A stretch of 64,000 nucleotides of DNA. It comes from Magicicada septendecula. Lineage: Eukaryota > Arthropoda > Insecta > Hemiptera > Cicadidae. A model generated the notes under the pieces. That model was not told where the DNA came from and did no database searches. It saw only the letters and a program-made list of their open reading frames with translations. Made by a program: the position numbers and the translations under genes. The stretch covers positions 353,758,302-353,822,301 of the forward strand of contig CM068374.1 in NCBI GenBank assembly GCA_034769895.1, in the 5' to 3' direction. Positions 20,834 through 32,483 of this stretch are shown piece by piece. Numbering within the stretch: the first letter of the stretch is position 1; the number at the start of each line of letters is the position of its first letter.

Positions 20834-22168
20834 ATGGATCCCAGTCAAATGATTGAAGCTTTACAAACACTGCTGTGGCAGATACAGGAAGAAGCAGAAA
20901 GACGACAAAAAGAAGAACGAATACAAGAAAGAGAAGAAGCAGAAAGACGACAAAAAGAAGAACGAATACAAGAAAGAGAAGAAGCTGAGGAACGTCAGAA
21001 AGCATTAATGCTAGAAACAGAAGAAAGACAAAAAGAGGAACGTAAGCAGGAGGCAGAGGAACGTAAACATGAAGCAGGTGACATCAAAGCATTAATTCAT
21101 GAACAAAAGCAGATGCAAGAACATACTACCGCAGAATTGGGTCTCCTACGTGGTGACGTAGGTGAATTACGAGGTGAGCTCAACAATCAGATTACCAGAA
21201 TATCTGACGTAGAAGAATCCATGTCAAATAAAATAGCTAAAGTAGAAAAATCTGTCTTGACTGTGGAAGAAGTTATGTCAACAAAAATATCTGCAGTAGA
21301 AAACTCAATGGCAAACATAAGAGAACAAATTAAAATTGAAGTTGAACAGTGCATGAAGATTCAACCAAAACAAATTTCTGAACAGACTGTACCAGTGATC
21401 AAGACAGAAAAATACACAGAAAATAAGTTAACAGAGAAAGTCACTTTGCCTGCAGTAGGGACAGTTCATGTCAAAGCTCCAACCTTTGACGGAAGCAGTC
21501 ACTGGGCAACGTACCTCCGCCAATTTGAAGCTGCTGCATGCGCAAATAATTGGACAGAAAAAGACAAGGCTGTTTCACTTGTTCTTGCATTAAAAGGACC
21601 CGCGGCAGAACTACTACAGAAAGTGCCACCTGACAGCCAGAACACCTATGCCGAGTTGATAAAAGCTTTGGAATTACGGTATGGTGATAAACATTTGCGA
21701 GATGTGTACTGCACCCAGTTGAGAGCAAGGCGACAGCATTCCGGGGAAAGTCTTCAAGAGTTTGAAGCAAGTATCGACAGACTAATTAGACTGGCCTATC
21801 CTGAACCGCCAGAAGATTTTCGAACGCGTTTTGCGATGCAGACATTTACTGCCGGTGTCCGAGATAACGAACTACAGGAAGTGTTACGAATGGCAAGACA
21901 CCAGAACAGTGCGGACGCCCTGGTACATGCTTTGCAATTTGAGGCCGCCAAATCAGCGTCTGGTTCGACAAGTCATAAAGTGCGCGCGCTAAAAGATCGC
22001 GATGGCACAGACGATGAGGAAGAAGAACAAGGAACAGAGACTCGACGGTCGGCGCCACAGAATAAAATAAGAAAGGATGGAAGACCGAAGTGTTATCGAT
22101 GTGGGAAACCTGGACATCTACAACGAGATTGTCGGGTTAGAATTCAGCAGCAGGGAAACGAGCAATAG
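20834..22168 (+). CDS. gag: Gag polyprotein of Gypsy E
   Basis: The 444-aa frame starts at ATG 20834, 62 bases after the PBS, and is intact. Residues of about 10-85 are an Arg/Glu/Gln-rich coiled coil built partly from an exact 45-bp direct repeat (20894-20983) encoding EAERRQKEERIQERE twice. A second helical stretch follows to about residue 180. The capsid-like core is at about 205-385 (FDGSSHWATYLRQFEAAA, LKGPAAELLQKV). A single CCHC zinc knuckle CYRCGKPGHLQRDC lies at 420-433, for RNA packaging. It ends with TAG seven bases after a -1 slippery heptamer, so about one in some number of ribosomes would continue into pol; the ratio cannot be read from sequence. Confidence 0.95.
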   Translation: MDPSQMIEALQTLLWQIQEEAERRQKEERIQEREEAERRQKEERIQEREEAEERQKALMLETEERQKEERKQEAEERKHEAGDIKALIHEQKQMQEHTTAELGLLRGDVGELRGELNNQITRISDVEESMSNKIAKVEKSVLTVEEVMSTKISAVENSMANIREQIKIEVEQCMKIQPKQISEQTVPVIKTEKYTENKLTEKVTLPAVGTVHVKAPTFDGSSHWATYLRQFEAAACANNWTEKDKAVSLVLALKGPAAELLQKVPPDSQNTYAELIKALELRYGDKHLRDVYCTQLRARRQHSGESLQEFEASIDRLIRLAYPEPPEDFRTRFAMQTFTAGVRDNELQEVLRMARHQNSADALVHALQFEAAKSASGSTSHKVRALKDRDGTDDEEEEQGTETRRSAPQNKIRKDGRPKCYRCGKPGHLQRDCRVRIQQQGNEQ

Positions 22169-22214
22169 TCGGTGCAACGGGGCGTGTGCTGACTAACTGG
22201 AGGAACGAAGCCCC
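22153..22214 (+). promoter_or_regulatory. Programmed -1 frameshift signal of E: GGGAAAC plus H-type pseudoknot
   Basis: GGGAAAC (22153-22159) is in the gag zero frame as G GGA AAC. After a 7-nt spacer, stem 1 pairs AGTCGGTGCA (22167-22176) with TGTGCTGACT (22185-22194), 10 pairs of which three are G-U. Stem 2 pairs loop GGGGC (22179-22183) with GCCCC (22210-22214). The -1 frame opens at 22141 just after a stop and leads towards pol. Heptamer, spacer and pseudoknot all fit the canonical arrangement. Confidence 0.82.
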
Positions 22215-25200
22215 TAGAGAATACGCAATTTCTACGCTTCAGAAAAACAGCGGGAGCTTGGGAGCTTGGTAGTTACCGGATTTGTTCAAGAAAGGCCAAC
22301 CTCGATTACAATTGACACAGGCGCAACAGTTTCTATTGTGCGCCCCGACGTGGTGAAAGATCTCAAGCCAATCTGGTGCTCTTGCAGCTTGCGAACAGCT
22401 ACTGGACGGCCTGTAAAAGTGTATGGAAAAGTGGAGATACACCTACGCCTCGGTCGACTTGAGTTTAATCATCAAGTACTTGTTGCAGACATTGTGGATG
22501 AAGCAATTCTTGGTGTGGACGTTATGAACGCATACGGATTTATAGTCGACTTCAAAAACAATGTCTTGAGAATCGGAGGCGAAGAAGTAATGCTATCAAC
22601 AATGACGACAGCAGAAAAATCGATGGACGTCATAAACCAAGTGGCCGTAACTGTTCCGCCAAACTCCGAAAAGATCATCATGGTTAGAACTGCGGTAGAT
22701 ACTAGGGGCAATCAGTGCTCTATATACGAACCCCAGGTAGTCAGCACACCGGGCATACTAATTGCCAGAAGTTTAGTAAAACCTGACGAAACCGGAAATG
22801 TACCTATTAGAGTGGCGAATATTTTGGATCAAGCTATCACTTTACAAAGCAATACGCTCATAGGCAAATTGACTCCTGTGGCCTGGGTAGCCGGAATAAC
22901 GCAACGAAGACCCAGTTCTTCGGATACTTCTAAATTACCAGAGGAACTGCAAGAATTATTGAGCAGATCTTCTAACGACCTCTCAAGTGGTGAGGTAAAA
23001 GAACTCGGACAGTTTTTACACGAATTCAAAGATTGTTTTGCAGTTCAGGGACAGTCACTGGGAAGAACCTCTCTTGTGCAACATCGCATCAATACCGGGG
23101 ACACAACACAGATACGCCAACCTCCTCGAAGGCCTCCATTATCTAAACAAGAGGAGATGTCTCGGTTAGTACAGGACATGTTGACAGAGGGAGTAATCGA
23201 ACCTTCGTCAAGTGCTTGGTCTTCCCCTGTAGTGCTGGTAGCGAAGAAGGATGGTGAATTGCGTTTCTGCGTAGACTACCGGAGGTTAAATGACATTACA
23301 AAGAAAGACTGCTATCCATTACCTCGCGTTGACGATACACTCGACACGTTGTCCGGAGCACATGGTTTTCCACATTGGACCTGAAGAGTGGATATTGGCT
23401 AGTGGGTCTTCATCAAGAAGACAAGGAAAAGACCGCTTTCTCGACCCCAAGTGGCTTATTCCAATTTAACGTCATGCCATTTGGACTCTGTAATGCGCCG
23501 GCAACATTTGAGAGATTGATGGACCTGATACTCCGAGGCCTGACGTGGAAAACTTGCCTTGTTTACTTAGACGATATCATAGTGATCGGGAAGACTTTCG
23601 AAGATCATTTGGAAAACCTTAAGGAAGTTCTAACTAGAATTCACGGTGCACAACTGAAGCTGAGCCCGAAGAAGTGTTCTCTATTCCAGAAGGAAGTACA
23701 GTATTTGGGCCATCTGGTTTCGGCAGCGGGCGTTAGCATGGATCCTAATAAAGTAGACACCGTAAGAGACTGGCCAGTTCCGAAGAATAAACACGAAGTT
23801 CGGAGTTTCCTGGGGTTATGCTCATATTACCGACGTTTTGTGAAAGGCTTCGCTACTATTGCTAAACCACTACATGAGCTAACGGAAAATAAACGAAACT
23901 TCCAATGGTCGAGAGAGTGTGAACAAGCATTTAGAACGTTGAAGATTGCATTATGTTCGCAGCCAATTCTCGCTTTTCCAGCTTCCGAAGGGAAGTAAAT
24001 CGTAGACACGGACGCAAGCAATACTGGTCTAGGAGCAGTTTTGTCTCAAGTGCAGAACGGTGAAGAACGAGTAATAGCGTATTACAGCAAGACGCTTTCT
24101 AAACCAGAGAGAAATTATTGTGTTACAAGAAGAGAGTTGTTGGCAATTCTCAGAGCTTTGGAGCACTTCCATAAATACCTCTATGGGAGAGAGTTTTCAC
24201 TACGTACCGACCATGCTGCACTTGCATGCCTCTTGTTAAATCCGGAAGGACAGTTGGCAAGGTGGCTCGAACGTCTGCAAGAGTACAACTTCAAGGTACA
24301 ACATCGGCGGGGGCGCCTGCACGGTAATGCAGATGGCTTATCACGAAGACCATGCCCGGAAGACTGCCGACATTGCCACAGAAAGGAAGAACAAAACTCA
24401 AGCGAACATGTTCAAGCCATCACTGTAGATTTCCTGGCTGATGGGTGGACAACACAAGACTGTCGACAAGAACAGATGACTGATGAAGACATTGGACCGA
24501 TCTTGACAGCAAAAGAGGAAGGTCGCCGCCCGGATTGGCAAGATATCTGCTATGGTTCCGAAGTGCTGAAGGGCTACTGGGCACAATGGGAATCTCTCAC
24601 CTTAGAAAACGGATTGCTGAAAAGGGCTTGGGAAAGTGCAGATGGACGAGACGTGGTCATGCAGTTGATAGTTCCCCGAAGTAAAGTGCAGTCTGTTTTG
24701 AAGGAGATGCATGATGGAACATCTGGAGGCCATCTTGGCGTTAACAAAACCCTTGACAAAATACGGAAGCGATTCTATTGGCTTCATCTTCGCCACGACG
24801 TAGAGGAATGGGTTCGGACGTGTGAAATATGTGCTGCAAGCAAGGGCCCACAAACCAGAAGCAGGGGAAAAATGAGACAGTATAACGTTGGACAACCTTT
24901 CGAGAGAATTGCCGTAGACATTGCTGGACCATTCCCAGTTACTGACGATGAAAACCGGTACATCATGGTTGTAGGTGACTACTTTACTAAGTGGGTGGAA
25001 GCCTACGCAATTCCAAATCAGGAGGTTACCACTGTGGCAAAGCAGTTAGTTCACAACTTCTGTTGCCGTTATGGAGCCCCTATGGAAATCCATACTGATC
25101 AAGGGAGAAATTTCGAATCAGGAGTGTTTAAAGAATTATGCCGTCTACTTGGAATTCGAAAGACCAGGACAACGCCTCTGCATCCTCAGTCGGACGGGAT

Positions 25201-25843
25201 GGTTGAGAGATTCAACAGGACACTTGAGCAGCATCTTTCGAAAGTTGTTGACGAGAACCAAACAGACTGGGACCAACGTATACCACTATTCCTTATGGCG
25301 TATAGGTCATCAGTACATGACACAACCGGCATGACTCCAGCAAAATTGGTGTTTGGGCGGGAGATTTGTCTTCCTGGGGACTTGATGTTTGGATCACCTG
25401 AGACTCAGTCCCAAGAGCCAAAGAACTATTCCTTGCAATTAGAAAACCAACTGCGAGAAATGAATCGCTTGGTAAGAGGACGGCTGAAGATTGCCAGTGA
25501 TAAAATGAAAACTCGGTATGACGTTCGCAGCAATAGTGTGGGTTTCCAAGAAGGAGATCAGGTCTGGTTGTCCAATCCAAAGCGCCGTCGTGGTCGCTCA
25601 CCTAAGCTTCAGTCTAACTGGGAAGAACCCTACACTGTGAAAAAAAGAATTAACGATGTTGTTTATCGGATTCAACAGGAAGGACAGCGAAAGTTCAAGG
25701 TCGTCCACCTAGATCGCCTGGCTAAGTACAAATTTAGAGACGCTTTGCCAGTTCGGGACAACGGGCTTAAGGAGGGGGCCGTGCTACGACAGCACAGAAC
25801 AATCTACGCGTTTATCGAATATGCCAGAAGGATCTCGATGTAA
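22160..25843 (+). pseudogene. pol: Pol polyprotein of Gypsy E, three lesions
   Basis: Entered by -1 frameshifting. Domains in order: aspartic protease (ITIDTGATVSIV), RT (LRFCVDYRRLND; catalytic VYLDDIIVIG), RNase H (VDTDASNTGLGAVLSQ; TRRELLAILRALEHF), integrase H2C2 (HDGTSGGHLG, then CEICAASKG) and DDE core (VDIAGPFP; IHTDQGRNFES; GMVERFNRT), then a GPY/F-like tail (HLDRLAKYK). Lesions: an 8-bp tandem duplication GGGAGCTT near 22253-22268 shifts the frame before protease; a 1-base loss near 23361 shifts it in RT; an in-frame TAA at 23996-23998 precedes RNase H. The final 20 codons and the stop (25841-25843) lie inside the 3' LTR. Confidence 0.93.
25769..25781 (+). promoter_or_regulatory. Polypurine tract of E
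   Basis: AAGGAGGGGGCCG lies directly upstream of the 3' LTR and within pol coding sequence. Plus-strand synthesis would be primed here. Confidence 0.8.
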
Positions 25844-26372
25844 GCATGTAAGCATGTGGTGTACGTGCTACTAGACGCATTTTGCGAGAATTTTCTCGAC
25901 TGTGCCGGGCTTCGCTCGGGCGCTCGGACTGTGTCAAGGCCGTAGTAATTACATAGTTCACGACAGATAAGACGCAGTTTGGAAGCTTCTGGTGTGTGAG
26001 CGTGACTATAAATACATCGGGTAGCGGCCTTAGTTTTCAGTTCAATGCGAGATATTTGATAGTGCGGTTCGAGAGTATTAGTGCGATATATTTCCAGAGC
26101 GGTTCCAGTTATTACTGTGTACGTTCAAGTAGTTATTACTGAAGTGTTGCGTTTTATAATCAGACGGTATAATTGTAATACAATTGAGTTTTAATATTTG
26201 TGGACATTTTATTGCGTGTGTACAATTTTCATTTGATTTGTTGTAGAGACTGTGTTGTTAATTACGAACTGTTTTACTGTAACAATTAAAGGTGTGATTA
26301 GTGACTTAATTGGTGTCTTGTACTTATTTTGTTTCCACTGTACCTACGACGATCGAGTAGACCGTCGTAACA
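25782..26372 (+). repeat. 3' LTR of E
   Basis: Copy of 20167-20753 with few differences. The first 62 bp double as the end of pol. Followed by AAAT, the right target duplication. Confidence 0.96.
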
Positions 26373-26384
26373 AAATAATGTCTG

Positions 26385-27080
26385 CTGGTGTAAAGGGAAA
26401 GGGGTAGTTTACCTGCAACGGTTTTTTATCAAGGGTAATTTTTTTCTATAGTAAACGATAACAGCCGCAAATTCAAACAGAATCAAATGATGTTTTGCAT
26501 ACAGCCCTGTATTGTAGAGTTGTCAATACCTATTGGTGTTGGTGAAGATCGGTTAAGGGAAAGGGGTAGTTTACCAGCAACATTTTATGTTTTAACAAGG
26601 GTAATTTTTTATATGACGAACGATAACTGCCGTAAATTCAAACAGAATCAACTAGGTTTTTGCATACCTTTTTGAACTAAAGAGAACTCAAGGTCTGTTG
26701 ATTTTGTTGAAGATCGGTTAAGGGAAGGGGTAGTTTATCAGCAACGTTTTATGTTTTAAAAAGGGTAATTTGTTTTATGACGAACGATAACTGCCGAAAA
26801 TTCAGTGAGAATCAAATAATTTTTTGCACCCTTTCCTGAGTTGCAGAGAGCTCAAGGTCTATTGATTTTGGTGAAGATCAGTTAAGGGAAAGAGGTAGTT
26901 TACCTGCAACATTTTATGTTGTAACAAGAGAAATGTTTCCATGACGAACGATAACTGCCGCACATTCAAACAGAATCAAATATTTTTTTGCATGTTTCCT
27001 TGAATTGTAGAGAACGGAAGGTCTGTTGATTTTGGAGAAGATCGGTTAAGAGAAAGGGGTAGTTTACCTGAAACATTTTA
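26385..27080. repeat. Tandem array of about 164-bp units, first block
   Basis: The motif GGTGAAGATCGGTTAAGGGA followed by AGGGGTAGTTTACC recurs at 26541, 26706, 26870 and 27034 (spacings 165, 164, 164), preceded by a partial unit. Other parts of the unit include AACGATAACAGCCGCAAATT and CAAACAGAATCAAATAAT. No unit is coding. Confidence 0.92.
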
Positions 27081-27239
27081 TGATTTAACAAGAGTAAAGT
27101 ACTTAATTTTTATAAATAAAGTATCCTGATAAGAAGCTCATAGTAATCCACTGTAGAAACGTAGATGAAATATCTATAAATGAAGAGGTTAGGTGAACGG
27201 GGTGGGGGTAATTTTCTATTATTAAAAATTATAGTTGAA

Positions 27240-27575
27240 AGTGGAGGGGAGAAATTTTTATATGTGTACTACGTTATCGGCAACAAAGAAGTAGTTTTTT
27301 GTTAAAATTGCTTCCCGGGCTCTTTAGCCGTAGTCCAATGTTTTCTGCAAAACCAGACTTTTCGGCAGTGCCATCGACTGCCATCATCGGTGAAAATCGA
27401 CTGCGAAAACGTGAGGTGGTATACGTTAGTGACCACAGTACTGTGGTTAATGCTGAAGCAATAAGTAGAAAGACGTAGTTTCTATGGAAATATTTCATTT
27501 CGAAAATGATTTTAAATATAAATCTTAGAACATGGAAGTCATGTATGGTTCTCCATACCGATATTTTACTTCCAT
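27240..27575. repeat. Dispersed repeat, copy 1
   Basis: A roughly 320-bp segment starting ACGTTATCGGCAACAAAGAAG matches 29090-29390 with scattered substitutions. It contains CAGACTTTTCGGCAGTGCC and CCATCATCGGTGAAAATCG; its reverse complement resembles the GATGATGG plus CCGAAACG signature of Penelope-like and SINE tails. It separates the two tandem arrays. Confidence 0.8.
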
Positions 27576-27714
27576 ATTCCTTAAGGAAATGGTTAAGTAT
27601 GGTGATGGCAAAAAAAATCGTGTTCGAGATTATTGCAGATTCTGATTGTAGTACACTCAAAACATGAAAAAAAGTCGTTTTTCGAAAAGTGTCTGTGTGT
27701 GTGTCTGTCTGTAG

Positions 27715-28350
27715 ATTTTTTTCTATGGCAAACGATAACAGCCGTAAATTCAAACAGAATCAAATAATGTTTCGCATGCTGCCCTGAATTATGGAGTTCT
27801 CAAGACCTATTGTTTTTGGTGAAGATCGGTTAAGGGGAAGGGGTAGTTTACCAGCAACGTTTTATGTTTTAACAAGGGTATTTTCTATGGCAAACGATAA
27901 CAGCCGCAAATTCAAACAGAATCAAAAGACTAATTGCATACAGCCCTAAATTACAGAGTTCTCAAGACCTGTTGCTTTTGGTGAAGATCGGTTAAGGGAA
28001 AGGGGTAGTTTACCTGCAGCGTTTTTTTATCAAGGGTATTTTCTATGGCAAACGATAACAGCCGCAAATTCAAACAAAATCAAATAATTTTTTGCATACA
28101 GCCGTAATTTGTAGAGTACTCAAGACCTATTGTTTTTGGTGAAGATCGGTTAAGGGGAAGGGGTAGTTTACCAGCAACGTTTTTTATCAAGGGTAATTTT
28201 CTATGACAAACGATAACTGCCGCATATTCAAACAGAATCAAATAATTTTTTGCATACGTCACTGAATTGTAGAGGCCTTTTGATTTTGGTGAAGATCGGT
28301 TAAGGGGAAGGGGTAGTTTACCTGCAACCTTTTACGTTTTAACAACAGTA
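27715..28350. repeat. Tandem array of about 160-bp units, second block
   Basis: The same unit as at 26385-27080 recurs with GGTGAAGATC at 27819, 27980, 28138 and 28288 (spacings 161, 158, 150). It begins next to a GTCTGTGTGTGTGTCTGTC tract at 27690-27710. Confidence 0.92.
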
Positions 28351-29079
28351 AAGTACTTGAAAATTCATTTAAACTTTTTCAAACAATGGTAATTGTTAAA
28401 AATAAAATGATTTTGTTGCCAGGCAATAAAATTATAATTTTTTCATTTTAATGTAAATCATGTATAAGAGAAAATATATCGTGTGTGGCAGGCAAGCAGT
28501 TATGTACTGTTTACGTTTCCATTTTATTATTATGACTACCTCAATAAAAAGGCAGGGAAGACACACACAAACACACACAATTCGCGTTATTTCTGGCCTC
28601 ATTCATGTTTATTTTCTTACATTTGCACGGTTTTTAAATGGAAAGTGCCGAACCCATACCAACATAACACATGCAAGCCGAAAAAGTGTCCAGCGTGGAT
28701 AGCGATTTGCTTCCTGTGGATCGCTGGGCAGAGTAACTGCACGTGTTTACAGAGGAACGATTCGTAGACAGACTTTTCGTCTTTAGGGAATGAACCCTCT
28801 GCAAGATGCTGAGGGTCCATGAGTGACTTTGGAGCGCTCCTTCTTTTCCGCGTGTTTGTTCTGTGAAACGTACACTGTAGATTCGCAGCTTTATTCTAAG
28901 CAACGCTCAATAGGAAATGTTGAAAATTTTTGTGCACGGTGTACCCTCATACACACTAAACCTGCTCTGATGTTTTAATTACGGACATCATAATATTAAA
29001 ACTTTGGAAACTTGAGCACTACTTAATGGAGATCGATCATTAACTTATACAAGCCATTAATTTTATGCATATTTTTTAT
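28351..29079. other. Spacer between tandem array and dispersed repeat copy 2
   Basis: I see no supported gene. Short ORFs on both strands overlap each other and show no known motif. A CA-rich patch lies near 28560-28580. Confidence 0.5.
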
Positions 29080-29400
29080 ATATATGTGTACAACGTTATC
29101 GGCAACAAAGAAGTAGTTTTTGTTAAAATTCCTTCCCGGGATATTTGGCCGTAGCCCAATGTTTTCTACAAAACCAGACGTTTCGGCAATGCCATCGACT
29201 TCCATCATCAGTGAAAATCGAGTGCGATAATGTGAGGTGGTATATGTTAGTGACCACAGAGACTGTGGTTAAGGCTGAAGCAGTAAGTAGAAAGAAGTAG
29301 TTTCTATGGTAATATTTCATTTCGAAAATGATTTTAAATATAAATCTTAGACTATGGAAGTCATGTATGGTTCTCCATACCGATATTTCATCTTGTTTTG
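29080..29400. repeat. Dispersed repeat, copy 2
   Basis: Same orientation and order as 27240-27575, including ACGTTATCGGCAACAAAGAAG, CCAGACGTTTCGGCAATGCC and GTCATGTATGGTTCTCCATA. Its flank is not the tandem array, so the two repeats can occur separately. Confidence 0.8.
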
Positions 29401-30634
29401 TTTAGGTCTAAAATATATATACTTTACTACATTTTTAAATAATTTTTTATCATTTCTTTAACGAAATTTGTTTACATTTTTATTGTTTTCTAGTTTCTCA
29501 AGACTTCATTTTCTCAAAAGCCTTTTTATACTTTATTACAGATTTTTTACTTTGCTTCCTGACAAGGTTGACATATTTTATTGCTGCATGCCGCCTGTGA
29601 CATTTCGTACTTTCTCAGAGTGTGTAGGGCACCAAAGTTCCTTATATATCTCTTTCCATCTCTATGTTTTATAGGTGCTGTGATTGATGAAGCACTCGTA
29701 GAAATTGTTAAGTTTTTCTTTTCATTGTTTCTTCATGGTGACATAACCAATTTAATCTAGGCCTACCGGTATCTTATTTACCAGTAACTGTACAATTGCA
29801 GTATATAGAGCGTAACTTCTATTTCATTCTACTTGGTTAGAATTCTTGAGCAGTTCTTTGCAGACACGATTGAAGTAGTAGTTATAACTAGAAATCTTTC
29901 CTGTTGGGGACAGAGATTTGGTAACTCACAAATCCTTTGCTTCCTGTCAGCTGTCATTGTTGAAAATTATCTCATTTATATAATTAAATGAACAGTGACA
30001 TTTCTATATAAACATCACCCATACAACTGTCATGAACTCGAGCTGCTATACCATTGCACTATCCCACTTTACTTATATGAGGACACTGCATGATATAGAC
30101 TGCTCTATCTAATACTATGTTATTTATGATGTCAAAATTAAGTAGGCTTTTGGATTTCCATGCAAAAAACAACATACAGACAAACATGTAATAAAGCATC
30201 TAACATTTACAACTGTGAACAGTAATTCACTTTTTATCTATACTACTTTCAAATGCATTTGTGCACTATTTCTTATGATTCAAAAATACCATTAATCATA
30301 CTTTAATGATTTAAAAGTACTGTTAACAAATTCCATGCAGGGTCCTCCATAGCATGGTGTAGGGAGTGGGTTGTACACCAGTGGGGGAACAATAATAAAA
30401 GTCTTTCAACAATAATAATTTTCAGATTTTAGTGAAATGTCTTAAGGTAAGCCACAGCAGCGAATATGTTAAAAAGTTTTGTTGAGTGAATACAAATATA
30501 GTATCAATTCACTTATTATAATTTCCGTATTTTACATTTATCTTTTATTAGTTTCCTTGTAAAATTGTTTGCTGTGAACTATTACTGACTATACACTGTA
30601 CAAAACAATTTTAGAATTGTGACATAAACTGATT

Positions 30635-30694
30635 TTGTGATAAGTAACTGACATAGTTAAGTAACGGACACGTCATGGACAACGAAATCCAAGA
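30635..30694 (+). mobile_element. 60-bp micro-copy of the Penelope-like terminus
   Basis: TAGTTAAGTAACGGACACGT followed by CATGGACAACGAAATCCAAGA is the reverse complement of the terminus at 5058. An exact 11-bp duplication ATAAACTGATT flanks it (30624-30634 and 30695-30705). The shared end fixes the 3' terminus; the remaining 20 bp differ from the other copies. This is a severely 5'-truncated retroposed copy. Confidence 0.8.
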
Positions 30695-32475
30695 ATAAAC
30701 TGATTAGTGAGTAAACGCTTGGTTGGTTATACAACTATTTTATTTTTTAAGTACTAGTGTCAAGTATTGTAGTAGTCATTACAACTTTAAGATGTCAGCA
30801 TGAAGTTTTACCACAATCATAATATTACTTTTTAAAGTCCATATATGTTACCTAGTCTTAAGTACTTTCACAGTTACATGAAATCATAAAAAACTAAGCA
30901 GGCAAATCTTATAATCTATAAAATTGTTTCAACATAATTAGAAGACATAGAAATTATTTAAATTAAGATTAAATTTGTAAGCATATTGCTCAGATATAAT
31001 TATTTTTTTTTTTTTTAAGAACATGTTTAGTGGATTTGCTTCAAAAAATTCAGTTTAATTTAACAAATTTTATTTTTTTACCAAATTGTGAATTAATATT
31101 TAAATGTATGTAGAGTGTATAAAATGAATACATTTTTATATATAAATATTGTGAATTGTATAATAAAAGTATTTAAAATGTACGTGGGTCGACCTATTGG
31201 ACACTTAGTATGGGCTGCTATGAGTTTAAGGGGAGATCAACAGCTTTTCGGTAAAAAAATCGAATTTTGTTTCATTGTACTAAAAAATCTCCATTTATCC
31301 TGATTAAGAAAATATATACTTTTATGGTGTTATCTACATTAATGTGGCAATGAAAAAAAAAAGTATTACACATTGTTTTCCAATCCCATTGTTTAGCTTT
31401 TCCGTAACCATGGATTCCAACAATTAGGTACACTTTACTCAAAAACTATAAGTGCTATTGAGTTAAAATTTTTTGTGGTTGAACAGTACAATCTAACAAT
31501 CAAAATCTACTAGAATTAATCTTTTGCTTTAAAAACTAATTTTGTAAAAAATATTTTAAATAAAAAAAATGTTTTCAACAAATTTATAAAAAGTAATTGT
31601 TTTTTTATATTGTTATTTTTTACTTAATTTCTTCAAACCAGTACATTATGTTTCAAATATATGTGTTGAGGTATGGTAGCAATTTCAAATACTTCAATAG
31701 ATCATTAATTAATGGTACCCAACTAAACCCCTGTTCACCCATTTAAAATGCATTGGACAAAAAAGTGCAGATATTCCCTTAAATGTTTCATTGTACAATT
31801 GATACTTTACTTTGAATGGTTCCTGTTATTATACCACATCCATGGGGTACTTATACTCATTAAAATCATTCACTAAAAGAAGGTCTGTTTTTACCTGAGT
31901 AGCAGATAACATTAGACAAACAATGAACAATGTCTCTGTTTTGTTGAGCTAATTCATTTGTCAGCTGTTTACTTAAGGACTATTCATTCCTGCTTGTTGA
32001 AACCGTGTAAGAGTGATGCCTGAATATATGACTTTGTGAAAGTTCTTATTGTTTCTACAAGTAATCTAACTTTACTTAAAATTAGAAACATCCAAAAAAT
32101 TTGCATATTTTGTTGTGAAAAGAAAACAAGGCCAAGAGTACATTTTTTGCAATGTCCCTGTAACCAAGTCATTACTTTAAAATTATTACGGTTTAATGTA
32201 TCATGCACATATTTTAATTCTAAAACAGTGATGTAGGTGTTATTCATCCACTATATTCTTGTTATATGTGTAATTCCTAGTACTAATTTGTTTTGCAAAG
32301 AATCTCATGATAACATAATTATATTTATTTTCACTTGACAAAGACATTTACCTACATTCCAAAAATTTGTAATGCTGTATAAAATTCTGCAAGCAAAGAA
32401 TAATATGTGTCTAAGCAATGATCAGAGTGCTTACATCTGTATGTTTTCACTACACTGGGGAGCTGAAGTGAGACA

Positions 32476-32483
32476 GCTTGTTG
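32476..32483. repeat. hAT-2 target site duplication, left copy
   Basis: GCTTGTTG, repeated exactly at 35634-35641. Confidence 0.95.

Larger units (their letters stand above)
20167..26372 (+). mobile_element. Full-length Ty3/Gypsy element E
   Basis: LTRs of 587 and 591 bp start TGCTACGAC and end GTCGTAACA. A perfect 4-bp duplication AAAT (20163-20166 and 26373-26376) flanks the element. A tRNA-Leu-type PBS, intact gag, pol in protease-RT-RNase H-integrase order and a purine tract AAGGAGGGGGCC complete it. The LTRs differ at only a handful of positions near their 3' ends, so insertion is recent. Three lesions disable pol. Confidence 0.97.
29401..32483. other. Non-coding DNA left of hAT-2
   Basis: About 3 kb of AT-rich sequence with poly-T tracts (for example near 31005-31016). 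Only the 60-bp insertion at 30635-30694 and the hAT-2 target site at the end are recognisable. Confidence 0.5.

Noticed and set aside
20760..21005. Minus-strand Leu/Val-rich ORF
   Set aside because: Antisense of the repeated gag coiled coil of E.
26385..28350. CRISPR array
   Set aside because: Repeat unit of 150-165 bp is continuous with no short repeat/unique spacer pattern and no cas genes; the DNA is eukaryotic.
29468..29674. 68-residue ORF in non-coding DNA
   Set aside because: AT-rich, Phe/Leu-biased, no homologous copy or motif.
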